In this document: one piece after another, positions 10,998-19,976 of the stretch | Layout of the letters: each line of letters starts with the position of its first letter | Position numbering within the stretch: the first letter of the stretch is position 1 | NCBI GenBank assembly: GCA_943369485.1 | Contig: CALRNH020000003.1 | Location: forward strand, 138,985-202,984 | Length of the DNA: 64,000 nucleotides | From: ATX-6F1 sp943369485 | GTDB lineage: Bacteria; Cyanobacteriota; Cyanobacteriia; PCC-6307; Cyanobiaceae | Direction: 5' to 3' | Program-made: the position numbers and the translations under genes | The notes under the pieces: generated by a model | The model's input: only the letters and a program-made list of their open reading frames with translations | Databases searched by the model: none | Told to the model about the DNA's origin: nothing

Positions 10998-11324
10998 CTA
11001 ATCGATCGGCGCCGCTTCGGCGGCCGGGGTGAGGATCTCCGCCACCGCATCGGCGTTGAGGGTGCGGATCACGCCGGTGTCCACGCAGGCCACCTGGAAG
11101 AAGGCATTGGCGTCGCAGCGGGCCCCGCCCTCCCGGTGGATCACCCGGCCGATCCACCAGGGGCCGCTGGGGGGGGCCACCACCACCGTGTCGCCGAGAC
11201 GGACCTCGAGGAAGCGCAGCGGCTGGGCCTGGCGCAGGGCCGCCGCCGCCGGGCAGACGCCGCCCGGTGGACCCAGGCCGTTCTTCTGGGCGCTGGGGCC
11301 GATTCCGCTCGGATTGGGGACCAT
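10998..11324 (-). CDS. DUF3104-like small protein
   Basis: About 108 residues from ATG at 11324; an ATG at 11456 would add 44 residues including a hydrophobic segment. The C-terminal 70 residues, starting with FLEVRLGDTVVVAPPSGPWW, then WIGRVIHREGGARCDANAFFQ and VDTGVIRTLNADAV, follow the DUF3104 pattern seen in marine and freshwater Synechococcus: a short SH3-like beta domain with a Trp-Trp-(I/M)-G-x-V-I-H core. Function is unknown. Divergent from the downstream sigma factor. Confidence 0.65.
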   Translation of the reverse strand: MVPNPSGIGPSAQKNGLGPPGGVCPAAAALRQAQPLRFLEVRLGDTVVVAPPSGPWWIGRVIHREGGARCDANAFFQVACVDTGVIRTLNADAVAEILTPAAEAAPID

Positions 11325-11532
11325 GGCTCGGCCGGCGGCGGCAACGGTGGAACCCGTCAAAACTAGTGCTGATGTACTGATGCGCTGGGTTGGGGTCGTT
11401 GCGATTCCGCAGACACTTGGATCTGTCGGTGTTCTGCCCTGGATTCGGTGCATCATGGCGAGCACCGGGGCCTTGGCCGACGGCAAGTTGTCGCCGGTCC
11501 TGGGCCGGTCTTGATGAGGTCTGACCCTGCAC

Positions 11533-12321
11533 GTGACGCATCCCGACACCGTGGGCTTCTGGTTGCAGCAGGCCGTGCGCATTCCCCTGCTCACCCCCGC
11601 CGAGGAACTTCACCTCGGGGCGATGGTGCGGGAGTGGCAGGACTGGGAAGGGGGGCCAGCCGAGGCGGCGCCCCAGGTGGCCCGCCGGGGGAAGCGGGCC
11701 AAGGAGCGCATGGTGGCGGCCAACCTGCGCCTGGTGGTGAGCGTGAGCAAGCGCTACCTGCGCCGTGCCAACGCCCGCGGCCTGCCCCACGAAGACCTGC
11801 TCCAGGAGGGCACCCTGGGCCTGAACCGGGGCTGCGAGAAGTTCGACCCCTCCCGGGGCTACAAGCTGAGCACCTATCTGGTGCCCTGGATCCAGCAGGC
11901 CATGGGCCGCCTGCTCGACCATGAAGGAGGTGCCGTGCGGCTTCCGGGTCAGGTGGGTTCGGCCCTGGCCCAGGTCAGTGCGGGTTGGGTGCGCTTCGAT
12001 GAACTGGCGCCGAGCATGCAGGCGCGGGTGACGGCGGCCGCGGCCGTGCGCTTCCAGGCCCGCCTCGACGGTCGCATCGGCGATGGGGAGACCACCCTGG
12101 GGGAACTGGTGGCCGCCCCCAGCAACGATCCCCTTGATCGTCTCGACCATGAGCTGATCCTGCAGCAGATGGCGGCCCATGCCCCCCAGGAGCTGGCCCT
12201 GCTCAGGGAGCTGCAGGAGCGCACCCCCGCCCAGGTGGCCTCCGACCTGGGCATCAGCCGGCAGGCGGTGAACGTCCGCGTGCACAAGGCCCGCAAGCGG
12301 CTCTCCGAGTTGGGGCGCTGA
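11533..12321 (+). CDS. Divergent RpoD-like sigma factor
   Basis: About 262 residues with a GTG start. It has the same opening signature (IPLLTPAEELHLG) as the sigma factor at 3022-3861, then region 2 with NLRLVVSVSKRYLRR, EDLLQEGTLGLNRGCEKFDP and the promoter-melting segment KLSTYLVPWIQQAMGRLL, in which the usual YAYWWIRQ is changed to YLVPWIQQ. Region 3 is short and region 4.2 ends TPAQVASDLGISRQAVNVRV, a recognisable helix-turn-helix. The changes in region 2.3/2.4 suggest altered -10 recognition. A strong terminator follows. Confidence 0.85.
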   Translation: MTHPDTVGFWLQQAVRIPLLTPAEELHLGAMVREWQDWEGGPAEAAPQVARRGKRAKERMVAANLRLVVSVSKRYLRRANARGLPHEDLLQEGTLGLNRGCEKFDPSRGYKLSTYLVPWIQQAMGRLLDHEGGAVRLPGQVGSALAQVSAGWVRFDELAPSMQARVTAAAAVRFQARLDGRIGDGETTLGELVAAPSNDPLDRLDHELILQQMAAHAPQELALLRELQERTPAQVASDLGISRQAVNVRVHKARKRLSELGR

Positions 12322-12336
12322 GGGCAGGTTCCAACA

Positions 12337-12370
12337 GAAACGCCCCCGGCCTTCGGGCCAGGGGCGTTTC
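12337..12370 (+). terminator. Strong hairpin terminator of sigma factor gene
   Basis: Perfect 10-base arms GAAACGCCCC (12337-12346) and GGGGCGTTTC (12361-12370), with a loop that itself can pair (CGGCCTTCGGGCC). It begins 16 bases after the sigma factor stop codon. There is no long T-run, as is common in picocyanobacterial terminators. Confidence 0.8.
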
Positions 12371-12687
12371 CGGAGCACCTTGCGGGTGAGGGGTGCTCGG
12401 GTCCGACGGGGTGGAGCGGACGTCGGTGATTTCTTTCTAACGGTGGCAGCGGAGGCTCTGCCGCCAGTGCCAAGAATCGCAACACGCCCGGCGGCTCTAT
12501 CGCCAGCAGCGACGGCGAAGCTGCTTCCTGGGGCCCGCCTGTGACGGCGCGTGCCCAGAAGGCGCCACTCTGAAAGCGCCATTCCGGCAGCGCAAGTGTG
12601 AAGGCTGGCACCTGGTGGGCCCAATCCGCCACGGATCGCCCGGGGATTCCCCTAGATGTGATCAGGTTGACAGCACGGAAGAGCTCG
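12371..12687. other. Intergenic region with further hairpins
   Basis: No gene found. Two additional stems follow the terminator: GAGCACC (12373-12379) with GGTGCTC (12392-12398), and GTCCG (12401-12405) with CGGAC (12417-12421), then a short T-rich stretch TTTCTTT. The rest is G+C-rich with no clear coding. A small RNA is conceivable but cannot be supported from sequence alone. Confidence 0.4.
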
Positions 12688-12921
12688 ATGGCCAAAGCCC
12701 TCCAGTGGTGTGTGACCCTCAAGCCCTCCAGGCCGGGGCTTGGGCGGCGCAACCGCTGGCTCACCGACCAGGGGGTGTTCACCGCCGACCCCGCCAAGGC
12801 CCTGCGGGTGGTGAATGCCGAGGTGGCGGCCCGCCGCCTGCAGACCTTCGTCGAGTTGCGCGGCTGGCCCCTGCGGGCGGTGGAACGGCTCACGCTGGTG
12901 CCTGCCCCGAAGCTGGCCTGA
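12688..12921 (+). CDS. Small conserved hypothetical protein
   Basis: A 77-residue protein starting MAKALQWCVTLKPSRPGLG. It contains WLTDQGVFTADPAKALRVVN and a C-terminal LRGWPLRAVERLTLVPA segment; the mix of beta strands and a helix and the codon use indicate a real gene. ATG at 12688 is preferred to an upstream in-frame ATG at 12598. It ends seven bases before the next gene, so the two are probably cotranscribed. No function recognised. Confidence 0.6.
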   Translation: MAKALQWCVTLKPSRPGLGRRNRWLTDQGVFTADPAKALRVVNAEVAARRLQTFVELRGWPLRAVERLTLVPAPKLA

Positions 12922-12928
12922 GACCCCG

Positions 12929-13495
12929 TTGAAGATCGAAGCTTCTGGCGACTGCGAGGCAGTGGAGCTGTTGCGCTTCTGGTTCGAGGAGCTCACGCCC
13001 CGGCAGTGGTTCCATCGATCGGCGGAGCTGGATCGCAGAATCTCCGAGCGCTATGGCGATCTGAGCGCCTCGGCCCAGGGCGGTGCCCTGGCCCCCTGGG
13101 CCAGGCAACCAGACACGGCCCTGGCTCTGGTGCTGTTGCTCGATCAGTTTCCGCGCCAGATCTGGCGCGACCAGGCCCGGGCCTTCGCCGGTGATCCCCA
13201 GGCTCTTGCCCTTGCCCAGGACGCTCTGGCGGCCGGCTGGATCGATGCCGAGGCGGACGTCAACCGGCGTCGCTTCTGGCTGATGCCGCTGATGCACAGC
13301 GAGCAGTTGAAGATGCAGGAGCGGGCCTGTGCGCTGTTCGCCACGCTCGTGGACAACGACAGCGCCGCCTTCGCTGAGCGCCACAGGGCGGTGATCCGCC
13401 GTTTTGGTCGCTTCCCCCATCGAAACGGGGCCCTGGGGCGGGTCTCCACACCTGAAGAGGAGGCCTTCCTGTTGGAGCCAGGTTCCCGCTTCTGA
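12929..13495 (+). CDS. DUF924 family protein
   Basis: About 188 residues with a TTG (12929) or GTG (12962) start. It carries the DUF924 signature: LLRFWFEEL, WFHRSAELDRRISERYGDL, LVLLLDQFPRQIWRDQARAF, RRFWLMPLMHSEQLKMQERA and RFGRFPHRNGALGRVSTPEE. The family is all-helical, resembling tetratricopeptide folds, and its biochemical role is not established. It follows the small hypothetical gene by seven bases and precedes glycogen phosphorylase by 12 bases. Confidence 0.9.
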   Translation: MKIEASGDCEAVELLRFWFEELTPRQWFHRSAELDRRISERYGDLSASAQGGALAPWARQPDTALALVLLLDQFPRQIWRDQARAFAGDPQALALAQDALAAGWIDAEADVNRRRFWLMPLMHSEQLKMQERACALFATLVDNDSAAFAERHRAVIRRFGRFPHRNGALGRVSTPEEEAFLLEPGSRF

Positions 13496-13507
13496 AGCGA
13501 TAGCGAA

Positions 13508-16006
13508 ATGGTGACGCTCGACACAGCGCCAGCCCCCCTGCCGCATCAGGACAGGCATCAGGATTCAGATGTCTCCATGACCGCCACCCGCAGCGTTTCT
13601 TCCGAGGGGCATGACCTGGCCCGGGCGATGCGTCGTCATCTCTTCTACAGCCAGGCCAAGTCACCGTCGCTGGCCACCCATCACGACCACTACCGCGCCT
13701 TGTCCCTGGCGGTGCGGGACCAGCTGCTGCAGAGCTGGGTGGACACCGCGGAGGCCTACACACGCATGGGCGTGCGCACGGTGGCCTACCTCTCGGCCGA
13801 GTACCTGCTGGGCCCGCACCTGGAGAACAACCTGGTGAACCTGGGCCTGCGCGAGGCCGCCCAGGAGGCCTGCACCGAACTGGGGCTCGATTACGCCTCC
13901 CTGCTCGCGGAGGAGCCTGAGCCGGGTCTGGGCAACGGTGGTCTGGGGCGGCTGGCGGCCTGTTATCAGGAGTCGATGGCCAGCCTGGAACTGCCGGCCA
14001 TCGGCTACGGCATCCGCTACGAATTCGGCATCTTCCGCCAGCAGATCGTGGGCGGCGCCCAGCACGAGAGCACCGATCCCTGGTTGCAGGGCGGCAACCC
14101 CTGGGAGGTGATCCGCCCGGAATGGAGCTTCCCTGTGACCATCGGCGGTCAGGTGGTGCAGGGGGTGGCCTACGACACGCCGATCCTGGGCTATGGCGTC
14201 CACACCGCCAACACCCTGCGGTTGTGGTCGGCCCAGGCCCCCGAATCCTTCGATTTCGCTTCCTTCAACGCCGGCGACTACACCCGAGCCGTGCTCCAGA
14301 AGATCGAATCGGAAACCCTCTCCAAGGTGCTCTATCCCAACGATGAGCTGGAGCAGGGCAAGCGGCTGCGGCTCAGCCAGCAGATCTTCTTCGTCTCCTG
14401 CTCCCTGCAGGACATGTTCCGCATCCTCAAGGGCCAGGGGCTGGCGGTCACCGATTTCCACCGCAAGTTCGCCGTTCAGCTCAACGACACCCATCCGGCG
14501 ATCGCCGTGGCTGAGCTGATGAGGCTGCTGATTGACGAACACGGCATCGACTGGGACACCGCCTGGTCGATCACCACCGCCAGCATCAATTACACGAACC
14601 ACACCCTGCTGCCCGAGGCGCTCGAGACCTGGGGTGTCGATCTGTTCGCCTGGCTGTTGCCGCGCCAGCTGGAGATCATCTATGAAATCAATGCCCGCTT
14701 CCTGCGCCTGGTGCGCCTCCGCTATCCCGGTGATTCCGAGCGGCTCTCCCGCCTTTCCCTGATCTCCGATGGCCCCGAGCGGCGGGTTCGCATGGCCAAC
14801 CTGGCTGTGGTGGGAAGCCAGAAAGTCAACGGGGTGGCTGAGCTTCACAGCGCGCTGGTGCGCACTGAGTTGTTCCCCGACTTCGCTGATCTGTGGCCCG
14901 AGCGCTTCATCAACGTCACCAACGGGGTCACACCCCGGCGCTGGATGGCCGTGGCCAACCCCGCCCTGGCGAACCTGCTTGATGAATCGATCGGCAGCGC
15001 CTGGCGCCGCGACCTGGAAGAACTGCATCAGCTCGAGTCACTTGTGGGCGACAGCGGCTTCCTCGAGCGCTGGCGGGGTGTGCGCGAGCAGGCCAAGCAG
15101 CGTCTTGCCACCTCCATTCATCAGGAGCTGGGTGTGTTGGTGGACCCGGCCTCCCTGTTTGACGTGCAGGTCAAACGAATCCACGAATACAAGCGCCAGC
15201 ACCTGGCGGCCCTCCAGATCGTGGAGCGTTACCTGCGGCTGCGCAACGGTGAAGCGCTGCCCCCACGCACCTTCATCTTCGGCGGCAAAGCGGCACCCGG
15301 CTACGCGATGGCCAAACTGATCATTCGTTTGATTGGTGGCATCGCTCAGATCGTCAACGTGGATCCGGCCATGGACGGTCGCCTGCGGGTGGTCTTCCTG
15401 CCCAACTTCAGCGTCAGCCTCGGCCAGAAGGTCTACCCCGCCGTGGATCTCTCCGAGCAGATCTCCACCGCTGGCAAGGAGGCTTCCGGCACCGGCAACA
15501 TGAAAATGGCCCTCAATGGCGCGCTCACCATCGGCACGCTTGATGGCGCCAATGTGGAGATCCGTGAGCGGGTGGGGTCAGATCACTTCTTCCTGTTCGG
15601 CCACACCGCCGAGCAGGTCGCTGAACTTGATCGCATCGGTTACCACCCGATGCCCTGGTTGGAGAACGATCCGCTGCTGCGCGAGGCGATCGATCTGATC
15701 GGCTCCGGTCACTTCAGCGAGGGCGACCGGGATTTGTTCCATCCGCTGCTGGCGAACCTCTGCAGCAGCGATCCCTTCAAGGTGCTGGCCGACACGGCCG
15801 ATTACCGCCGTGCCCAGAATGCCGTCGACCAGGCCTGGGTCGATCCCCAGGGCTGGAGCCGCAGTTCGTTGCTCAACTGCGCCCGTTGCGGGTTCTTCAG
15901 CAGCGACCGCTCGATCGCCGAGTACGCCAGCCGGATCTGGAAGGTGGAGCCGGTGCCGATCAATGCCTGCGCCGTGATTCCCGGGGCCGAAGCGTCGTCA
16001 AGTTGA
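13508..16006 (+). CDS. glgP: Glycogen phosphorylase
   Basis: 832-residue GT35 enzyme that phosphorolyses alpha-1,4-glucan to glucose-1-phosphate, mobilising stored glycogen in darkness. Conserved blocks include AEYLLGPHLENNLVNLGL, LGNGGLGRLAACYQESMA, FAVQLNDTHPAIAVAELM, VKRIHEYKRQ and the pyridoxal-phosphate site GTGNMKMALNGALTIGTLDG with Lys666. Length is normal for the bacterial family. ATG at 13508 is used; a second ATG at 13577 begins the conserved part. The 3' end overlaps the convergent PyrF-PyrE gene by nine bases. Confidence 0.97.
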   Translation: MVTLDTAPAPLPHQDRHQDSDVSMTATRSVSSEGHDLARAMRRHLFYSQAKSPSLATHHDHYRALSLAVRDQLLQSWVDTAEAYTRMGVRTVAYLSAEYLLGPHLENNLVNLGLREAAQEACTELGLDYASLLAEEPEPGLGNGGLGRLAACYQESMASLELPAIGYGIRYEFGIFRQQIVGGAQHESTDPWLQGGNPWEVIRPEWSFPVTIGGQVVQGVAYDTPILGYGVHTANTLRLWSAQAPESFDFASFNAGDYTRAVLQKIESETLSKVLYPNDELEQGKRLRLSQQIFFVSCSLQDMFRILKGQGLAVTDFHRKFAVQLNDTHPAIAVAELMRLLIDEHGIDWDTAWSITTASINYTNHTLLPEALETWGVDLFAWLLPRQLEIIYEINARFLRLVRLRYPGDSERLSRLSLISDGPERRVRMANLAVVGSQKVNGVAELHSALVRTELFPDFADLWPERFINVTNGVTPRRWMAVANPALANLLDESIGSAWRRDLEELHQLESLVGDSGFLERWRGVREQAKQRLATSIHQELGVLVDPASLFDVQVKRIHEYKRQHLAALQIVERYLRLRNGEALPPRTFIFGGKAAPGYAMAKLIIRLIGGIAQIVNVDPAMDGRLRVVFLPNFSVSLGQKVYPAVDLSEQISTAGKEASGTGNMKMALNGALTIGTLDGANVEIRERVGSDHFFLFGHTAEQVAELDRIGYHPMPWLENDPLLREAIDLIGSGHFSEGDRDLFHPLLANLCSSDPFKVLADTADYRRAQNAVDQAWVDPQGWSRSSLLNCARCGFFSSDRSIAEYASRIWKVEPVPINACAVIPGAEASSS

Positions 16007-17512
16007 GGGCAGCAGGACCGCCTGCTGGGCATCCAGCCGGCCGGCCTGCTGGAGCACCTCGGTGATCCGGCCGATGGTCAGCACCGCATGGCTGCAGTAG
16101 CCGGCCTCGGCCAGACGGCGGCGAGCACCTCCACCGTGGTCGATGAACACCACCACATCGCTCACCTTGAGGCCTGAGGTCTCCAGTTTGACGATGCCTT
16201 CCAGCACGCTGCCGCCACTGATCAAGATGTCATCCACCACCACCGCGGTCTCCCCCTCGCAGAAGTCCCCCTCGATCAACCGCCGGGCCCCATGGGCCTT
16301 CACTTCCTTGCGTGGGTAGATCAGAGGCCGGTGCAGCAGCAGCGAGAGGCCCGTGGCCGTGGGCAGAGCGCCATAGGGAATGCCGGCGATGCGATCGAAG
16401 CGGAGCCCCTCCAGGCGCTCGGCGTAGGCATGCAGCACCCGGTGGAAGAGGTTGGGGTCGGAGATGATCCGGCGCAGGTCGATGTAGTAGGGGAACACCG
16501 CTCCCGAGGCCTGGACGTAGCGACCGAACAGCAGGCAGCCCAGATCGAACAGATCCAGGATCAGCCCTTGGAGGGGATCGTCGTCAGGATCGCCTGGGGA
16601 GGCCCCATCGGTGACCCCTTCAAGGCCCTTGGCCGGCGCTTCCGCAGGGGATGGCGGTGGCAGCCAGAGGACGCAGCTGTCACCGCTTCCCACCCGTGAG
16701 TCCGCCACCTGTTGCCTCATGGCTTCGATCTGGAGCTTGAGACCTTTGGTCAGTGCCGCCATGTCGTCTTCCACCAGCAGGTTCTGGGGCACCGGCAGCA
16801 GCAGCCCGTCGGCGGAGGCGCTCAGACCGGCCTGCAGCATGGCTTCGAGCCGCTCCTCCTTGCCCCAGAGGCTGCGCAGGATCAAGAAGCGCTCCGGCGC
16901 CTCCCTTCGCACCCGCTCGAGGACCTGCGGATCGCTGGTGCCCACCTCAAGCAGCAGTTGCTCGGGCGTGGCCCAGCGCTGACATTCGCGCACGATCGCC
17001 AGATAGAGCGGGTTGCTCTCATCCGGGTGGTGCTGCACCACCCGGGCGCCGGGATTGGAGCTGTGACAGGTCACCACGACGGCCTTGTCCCCGTAGAGCA
17101 GAAAGGGGGCGGCGATGTCCTGGCCGGCCAGGGGGGAGAGGGTGACCGCGTCCACTCCCAGGTCGCGGAAGAGGTATTGGGCCAGGGCGGAGGAGGAATT
17201 CAGATCACCGTGTTTGGCATCGAGGATCAGGGGCAGATCGCCGGGCACCAGGGAGCGCACCTCATGGAGCAACTCCAGACCGATCGGCCCGAGCGACTGA
17301 TAGAAGCCAAGGCTGGGTTTGTAGGCACAGACGTGATCGGCGGTGGCCTCGATCACCGCCTTGATCCAGCGGCGCGCCTGCGACAGAAAAGACCCGCCCC
17401 CGGGATGGGAGCGGGCCCAGGTCTGGAGCATCTCGGGGTTGGGATCCAGCCCCGTGATCAGCAGCGACTGTCGGCTGGCGATGGCGTCGGTGAGGGTGAC
17501 GAAACAGCTCAT
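15998..17512 (-). CDS. pyrF-pyrE: PyrF-PyrE fusion (UMP synthase, inverted order)
   Basis: 504-residue bifunctional enzyme for the last two steps of UMP synthesis. The N-terminal half is orotidine-5'-phosphate decarboxylase: LLITGLDPNPEML, then DAKHGD with catalytic Lys100 and Asp103 in the DxKxxD pattern, and the late LEVGTSDPQVL segment. The C-terminal half (about 310-504) is orotate phosphoribosyltransferase with IAGIPYGALPTATGLSLLL, YPRKEVKAHG and the PRPP loop VVVDDILISGGSV. A linker rich in Pro and Asp separates the domains. The order is the reverse of the animal enzyme, as reported for cyanobacteria and kinetoplastids. The usual DAKRGD has His in place of Arg. Confidence 0.95.
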   Translation of the reverse strand: MSCFVTLTDAIASRQSLLITGLDPNPEMLQTWARSHPGGGSFLSQARRWIKAVIEATADHVCAYKPSLGFYQSLGPIGLELLHEVRSLVPGDLPLILDAKHGDLNSSSALAQYLFRDLGVDAVTLSPLAGQDIAAPFLLYGDKAVVVTCHSSNPGARVVQHHPDESNPLYLAIVRECQRWATPEQLLLEVGTSDPQVLERVRREAPERFLILRSLWGKEERLEAMLQAGLSASADGLLLPVPQNLLVEDDMAALTKGLKLQIEAMRQQVADSRVGSGDSCVLWLPPPSPAEAPAKGLEGVTDGASPGDPDDDPLQGLILDLFDLGCLLFGRYVQASGAVFPYYIDLRRIISDPNLFHRVLHAYAERLEGLRFDRIAGIPYGALPTATGLSLLLHRPLIYPRKEVKAHGARRLIEGDFCEGETAVVVDDILISGGSVLEGIVKLETSGLKVSDVVVFIDHGGGARRRLAEAGYCSHAVLTIGRITEVLQQAGRLDAQQAVLLPST

Positions 17513-17555
17513 CGACGGTCAGGCCCTGCGAGGGTGTTGGCAGAGCCTGGCGCAC

Positions 17556-19724
17556 TCAGCGGATGAACAGCATCTCCTGGTAGCTGGGGAGGGGCCAGAC
17601 GGCATCGTCCACCAGGGTCTCAAGGCCATCGACGGCCTCGCGGATCTTGTGCATCAAGGGCAGCAGGGTGTCGGCGCAGTGGCGCATGTGCGCGGTTTCG
17701 CCGTGGGGGGGACTGGCCAGGGAGGCTTCCAGGGCGGTGCAGTTGGAGAGCAGTTCCTGGTTCAGGCTGGCAATGCGGCCAGCCATGGCGCGATCGGGGG
17801 GAAGGCCCAGATTTTCCTGGTAATGGAGCGAATTGGCCAACTGGCCCAGGTACTCCATCACGGCGGGGTAGATCTGGGTGCGGGCGATCTGGAGGGCGAG
17901 TTTGGCCTCTACTTCCACAGCGAGCACGTACTGCTCGGCGTAGACCTCGAAGCGGCTGTGCAGCTCCACCGGGCTGAGCACACCCGTGCGGGCGAACAGG
18001 TCTTTGATGTTCTCGCGCTCCAGCACCAGGACGGCATCGGCCGTGGTGGGCAGATTCTCCAGTCCCCGCTCGGAAACAGCCATCTGGTGCCATTCGCTGG
18101 AGTAACCGTCACCGCCGAACACGACATTGCCGTGATCCTCCATGATCACCTTGAGCACCGCCGTGGCCGCATCCTGCAGGGAGGCCCCAGCGTTCATTTT
18201 GGCCTCCAATTGATCGGTGATGTATTCAAGTGAATCGGCCAGGATCGTGTTCATCGCCACGAGCGGACCGGCCACTGATTGGTTGGAGCCAACGGCCCGG
18301 AACTCAAAACGGTTGCCGGTGAAGGCAAACGGAGAAGTGCGGTTGCGATCGCCTGGATCCTTGGGGAATTCGGGGAGGGTGTCGACCCCGAGCTGCATCA
18401 TGCCGCCGTGGTCGGTGCTGCCGAGGTTGCCGTTCTTGATCATGGTGTAGACCTCCTCCAGCTGGCTGCCGAGGTAGACCGAGATGATCGCCGGCGGGGC
18501 TTCATTGGCACCGAGGCGGTGATCGTTGCCGGCCGTGGCCACCACCGCCCGCAGCAGTGGCCCATAGAGATGAACCCCGCGGATGACCGCTCCGCAGAAC
18601 AGCAGGAACTGCATGTTCTCCTCGGGGCTGCTGCCGGGATCGAGCAAGTTGCCCTGGGTGGCGTTACCCACGGACCAGTTGACATGCTTACCGGAGCCGT
18701 TGATGCCCTCGAAGGGCTTTTCATGCAGGAGGCAGTTCATGCCGTGCTTGCGAGCCGTGCTCTTGAGCAACGTCATCGTCAGCTGCTGGTGGTCGGTGGC
18801 CACGTTTGCGGCTTCGAAGAAGGGGGCAATCTCAAACTGACCAGGGGCCACCTCGTTGTGACGGGTCTTGGCAGGAATGCCCAGCTTGTACATCTGGCGT
18901 TCCACGTCCTGCATGAACACCTGGACCCGCTGGGGGATGGCGCCGAAGTAGTGGTCATCGAACTGCTGCCCCTTCGCCGATGGCGATCCGAACAGGGTGC
19001 GGCCGGCCAGCAGCAGGTCGGGGCGCAAACTCACGAAGGCGCTGTCGACCAGGAAGTACTCCTGCTCGGCGCCACAGCTGGAGTTCACGGGTGCCACCTC
19101 GGTGTTGCCGAGCAGCTTGAGCAGGCGCTGGGCCTGCTTGTTCATCGCCGCGTTGGAGCGCAGCAGGGGGGTTTTCTTGTCGAGCGCTTCACCGGTCCAC
19201 GAGACGAACACCGTGGGGATGCAGAGGGTGACGCCGTTGGGCGTCTCCATCAAGAAGGCGGGGCTGGTGATGTCCCAGGCGGTGTAACCGCGGGCCTCGA
19301 AGGTGGAGCGGATGCCGCCGTTGGGGAAGGAGGAGCCGTCCGGTTCGCCCTGCACGAGCACCTTGCCGGTGAACTCACAGATGGCGGAGCCGTCGCTCTG
19401 GGTGGAGATGAAGCCGTCGTGCTTCTCGGCCGTGGAGTTGGTGAGCGGGTAGAAAACGTGGGCGTAATAGAGCGCCCCGCGACTCACCGCCCAGTCCTTC
19501 ATCGCCTGGGCCACCACATTGGCCACGGAGACGTCGAGCTTTCCGCCCGCCTTGATGGTGTTCTGCACCGACTTGAAGATGTCCTTGGGCAAGGACGACT
19601 TCATCTGCGACAGGCTGAACACATCGCTGGCCCAAAGCTCCTGTAGGGGCGCGGTAGGGGCCGTGATCGCTGCCGGGCGCTCCTGGGTGCGTTGAATGGC
19701 GGCGAGGCGTTGGGGGCTGGGCAT
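17556..19724 (-). CDS. glnN: Type III glutamine synthetase
   Basis: About 722 residues, matching the length of cyanobacterial GlnN. It forms glutamine from glutamate, ammonia and ATP and is usually induced under nitrogen limitation. Signature blocks are CGAEQEYFLVD, KTRHNEVAPGQFEIAP (near 290), FEGINGSGKHVNWSVG (near 345) and NRTSPFAFTGNRFEFRAVG (near 465). The ATG at 19724 gives MPSPQRLAAIQRTQERPAAI, the usual short basic N-terminus; an upstream in-frame ATG is less likely. No clear NtcA site GTA-N8-TAC was found upstream. A possible 58-residue small ORF lies just upstream on the same strand. Confidence 0.97.
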   Translation of the reverse strand: MPSPQRLAAIQRTQERPAAITAPTAPLQELWASDVFSLSQMKSSLPKDIFKSVQNTIKAGGKLDVSVANVVAQAMKDWAVSRGALYYAHVFYPLTNSTAEKHDGFISTQSDGSAICEFTGKVLVQGEPDGSSFPNGGIRSTFEARGYTAWDITSPAFLMETPNGVTLCIPTVFVSWTGEALDKKTPLLRSNAAMNKQAQRLLKLLGNTEVAPVNSSCGAEQEYFLVDSAFVSLRPDLLLAGRTLFGSPSAKGQQFDDHYFGAIPQRVQVFMQDVERQMYKLGIPAKTRHNEVAPGQFEIAPFFEAANVATDHQQLTMTLLKSTARKHGMNCLLHEKPFEGINGSGKHVNWSVGNATQGNLLDPGSSPEENMQFLLFCGAVIRGVHLYGPLLRAVVATAGNDHRLGANEAPPAIISVYLGSQLEEVYTMIKNGNLGSTDHGGMMQLGVDTLPEFPKDPGDRNRTSPFAFTGNRFEFRAVGSNQSVAGPLVAMNTILADSLEYITDQLEAKMNAGASLQDAATAVLKVIMEDHGNVVFGGDGYSSEWHQMAVSERGLENLPTTADAVLVLERENIKDLFARTGVLSPVELHSRFEVYAEQYVLAVEVEAKLALQIARTQIYPAVMEYLGQLANSLHYQENLGLPPDRAMAGRIASLNQELLSNCTALEASLASPPHGETAHMRHCADTLLPLMHKIREAVDGLETLVDDAVWPLPSYQEMLFIR

Positions 19725-19799
19725 TGGTTGCGTTTTGTCTGCACCTAGCCAATGAGCAGGCGAGGGCTCCCGGAGACGCCGTTGATACAAAAGCTGGCC

Positions 19800-19976
19800 T
19801 CAGCGCTGGCCCAGCAGTTCGATCCAGCTCAGGGGGTTCTCAATGGTCGCGCTGGCGGGCCGTCCGGTCCGCTCGGCCGAGGACTGGGGCCTCAGCTTGC
19901 TCGCGCAGGTTGCCAGGGGGCTTGGGTTGGGGGCTCCGATGGCCTGAAGGCGCCGGGGCGGAGATGCATGGGACAT
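19800..19976 (-). CDS. Putative small basic protein upstream of glnN
   Basis: A 58-residue frame with ATG at 19976 preceded by GGAGG eleven bases upstream, ending 75 bases before glnN on the same strand. The product starts MSHASPPRRLQAIGAPNPSP and ends NPLSWIELLGQR, with seven Arg and one Lys against three Glu. Small basic proteins that inactivate glutamine synthetase type I exist in cyanobacteria (IF7, IF17), but I see no specific match. Could also be a leader ORF or chance frame. Confidence 0.35.
   Translation of the reverse strand: MSHASPPRRLQAIGAPNPSPLATCASKLRPQSSAERTGRPASATIENPLSWIELLGQR

Noticed and set aside
10972..12624. Long minus-strand frame opposite the second sigma factor
   Set aside because: Its sequence is the antisense of conserved sigma regions and has no domain of its own.
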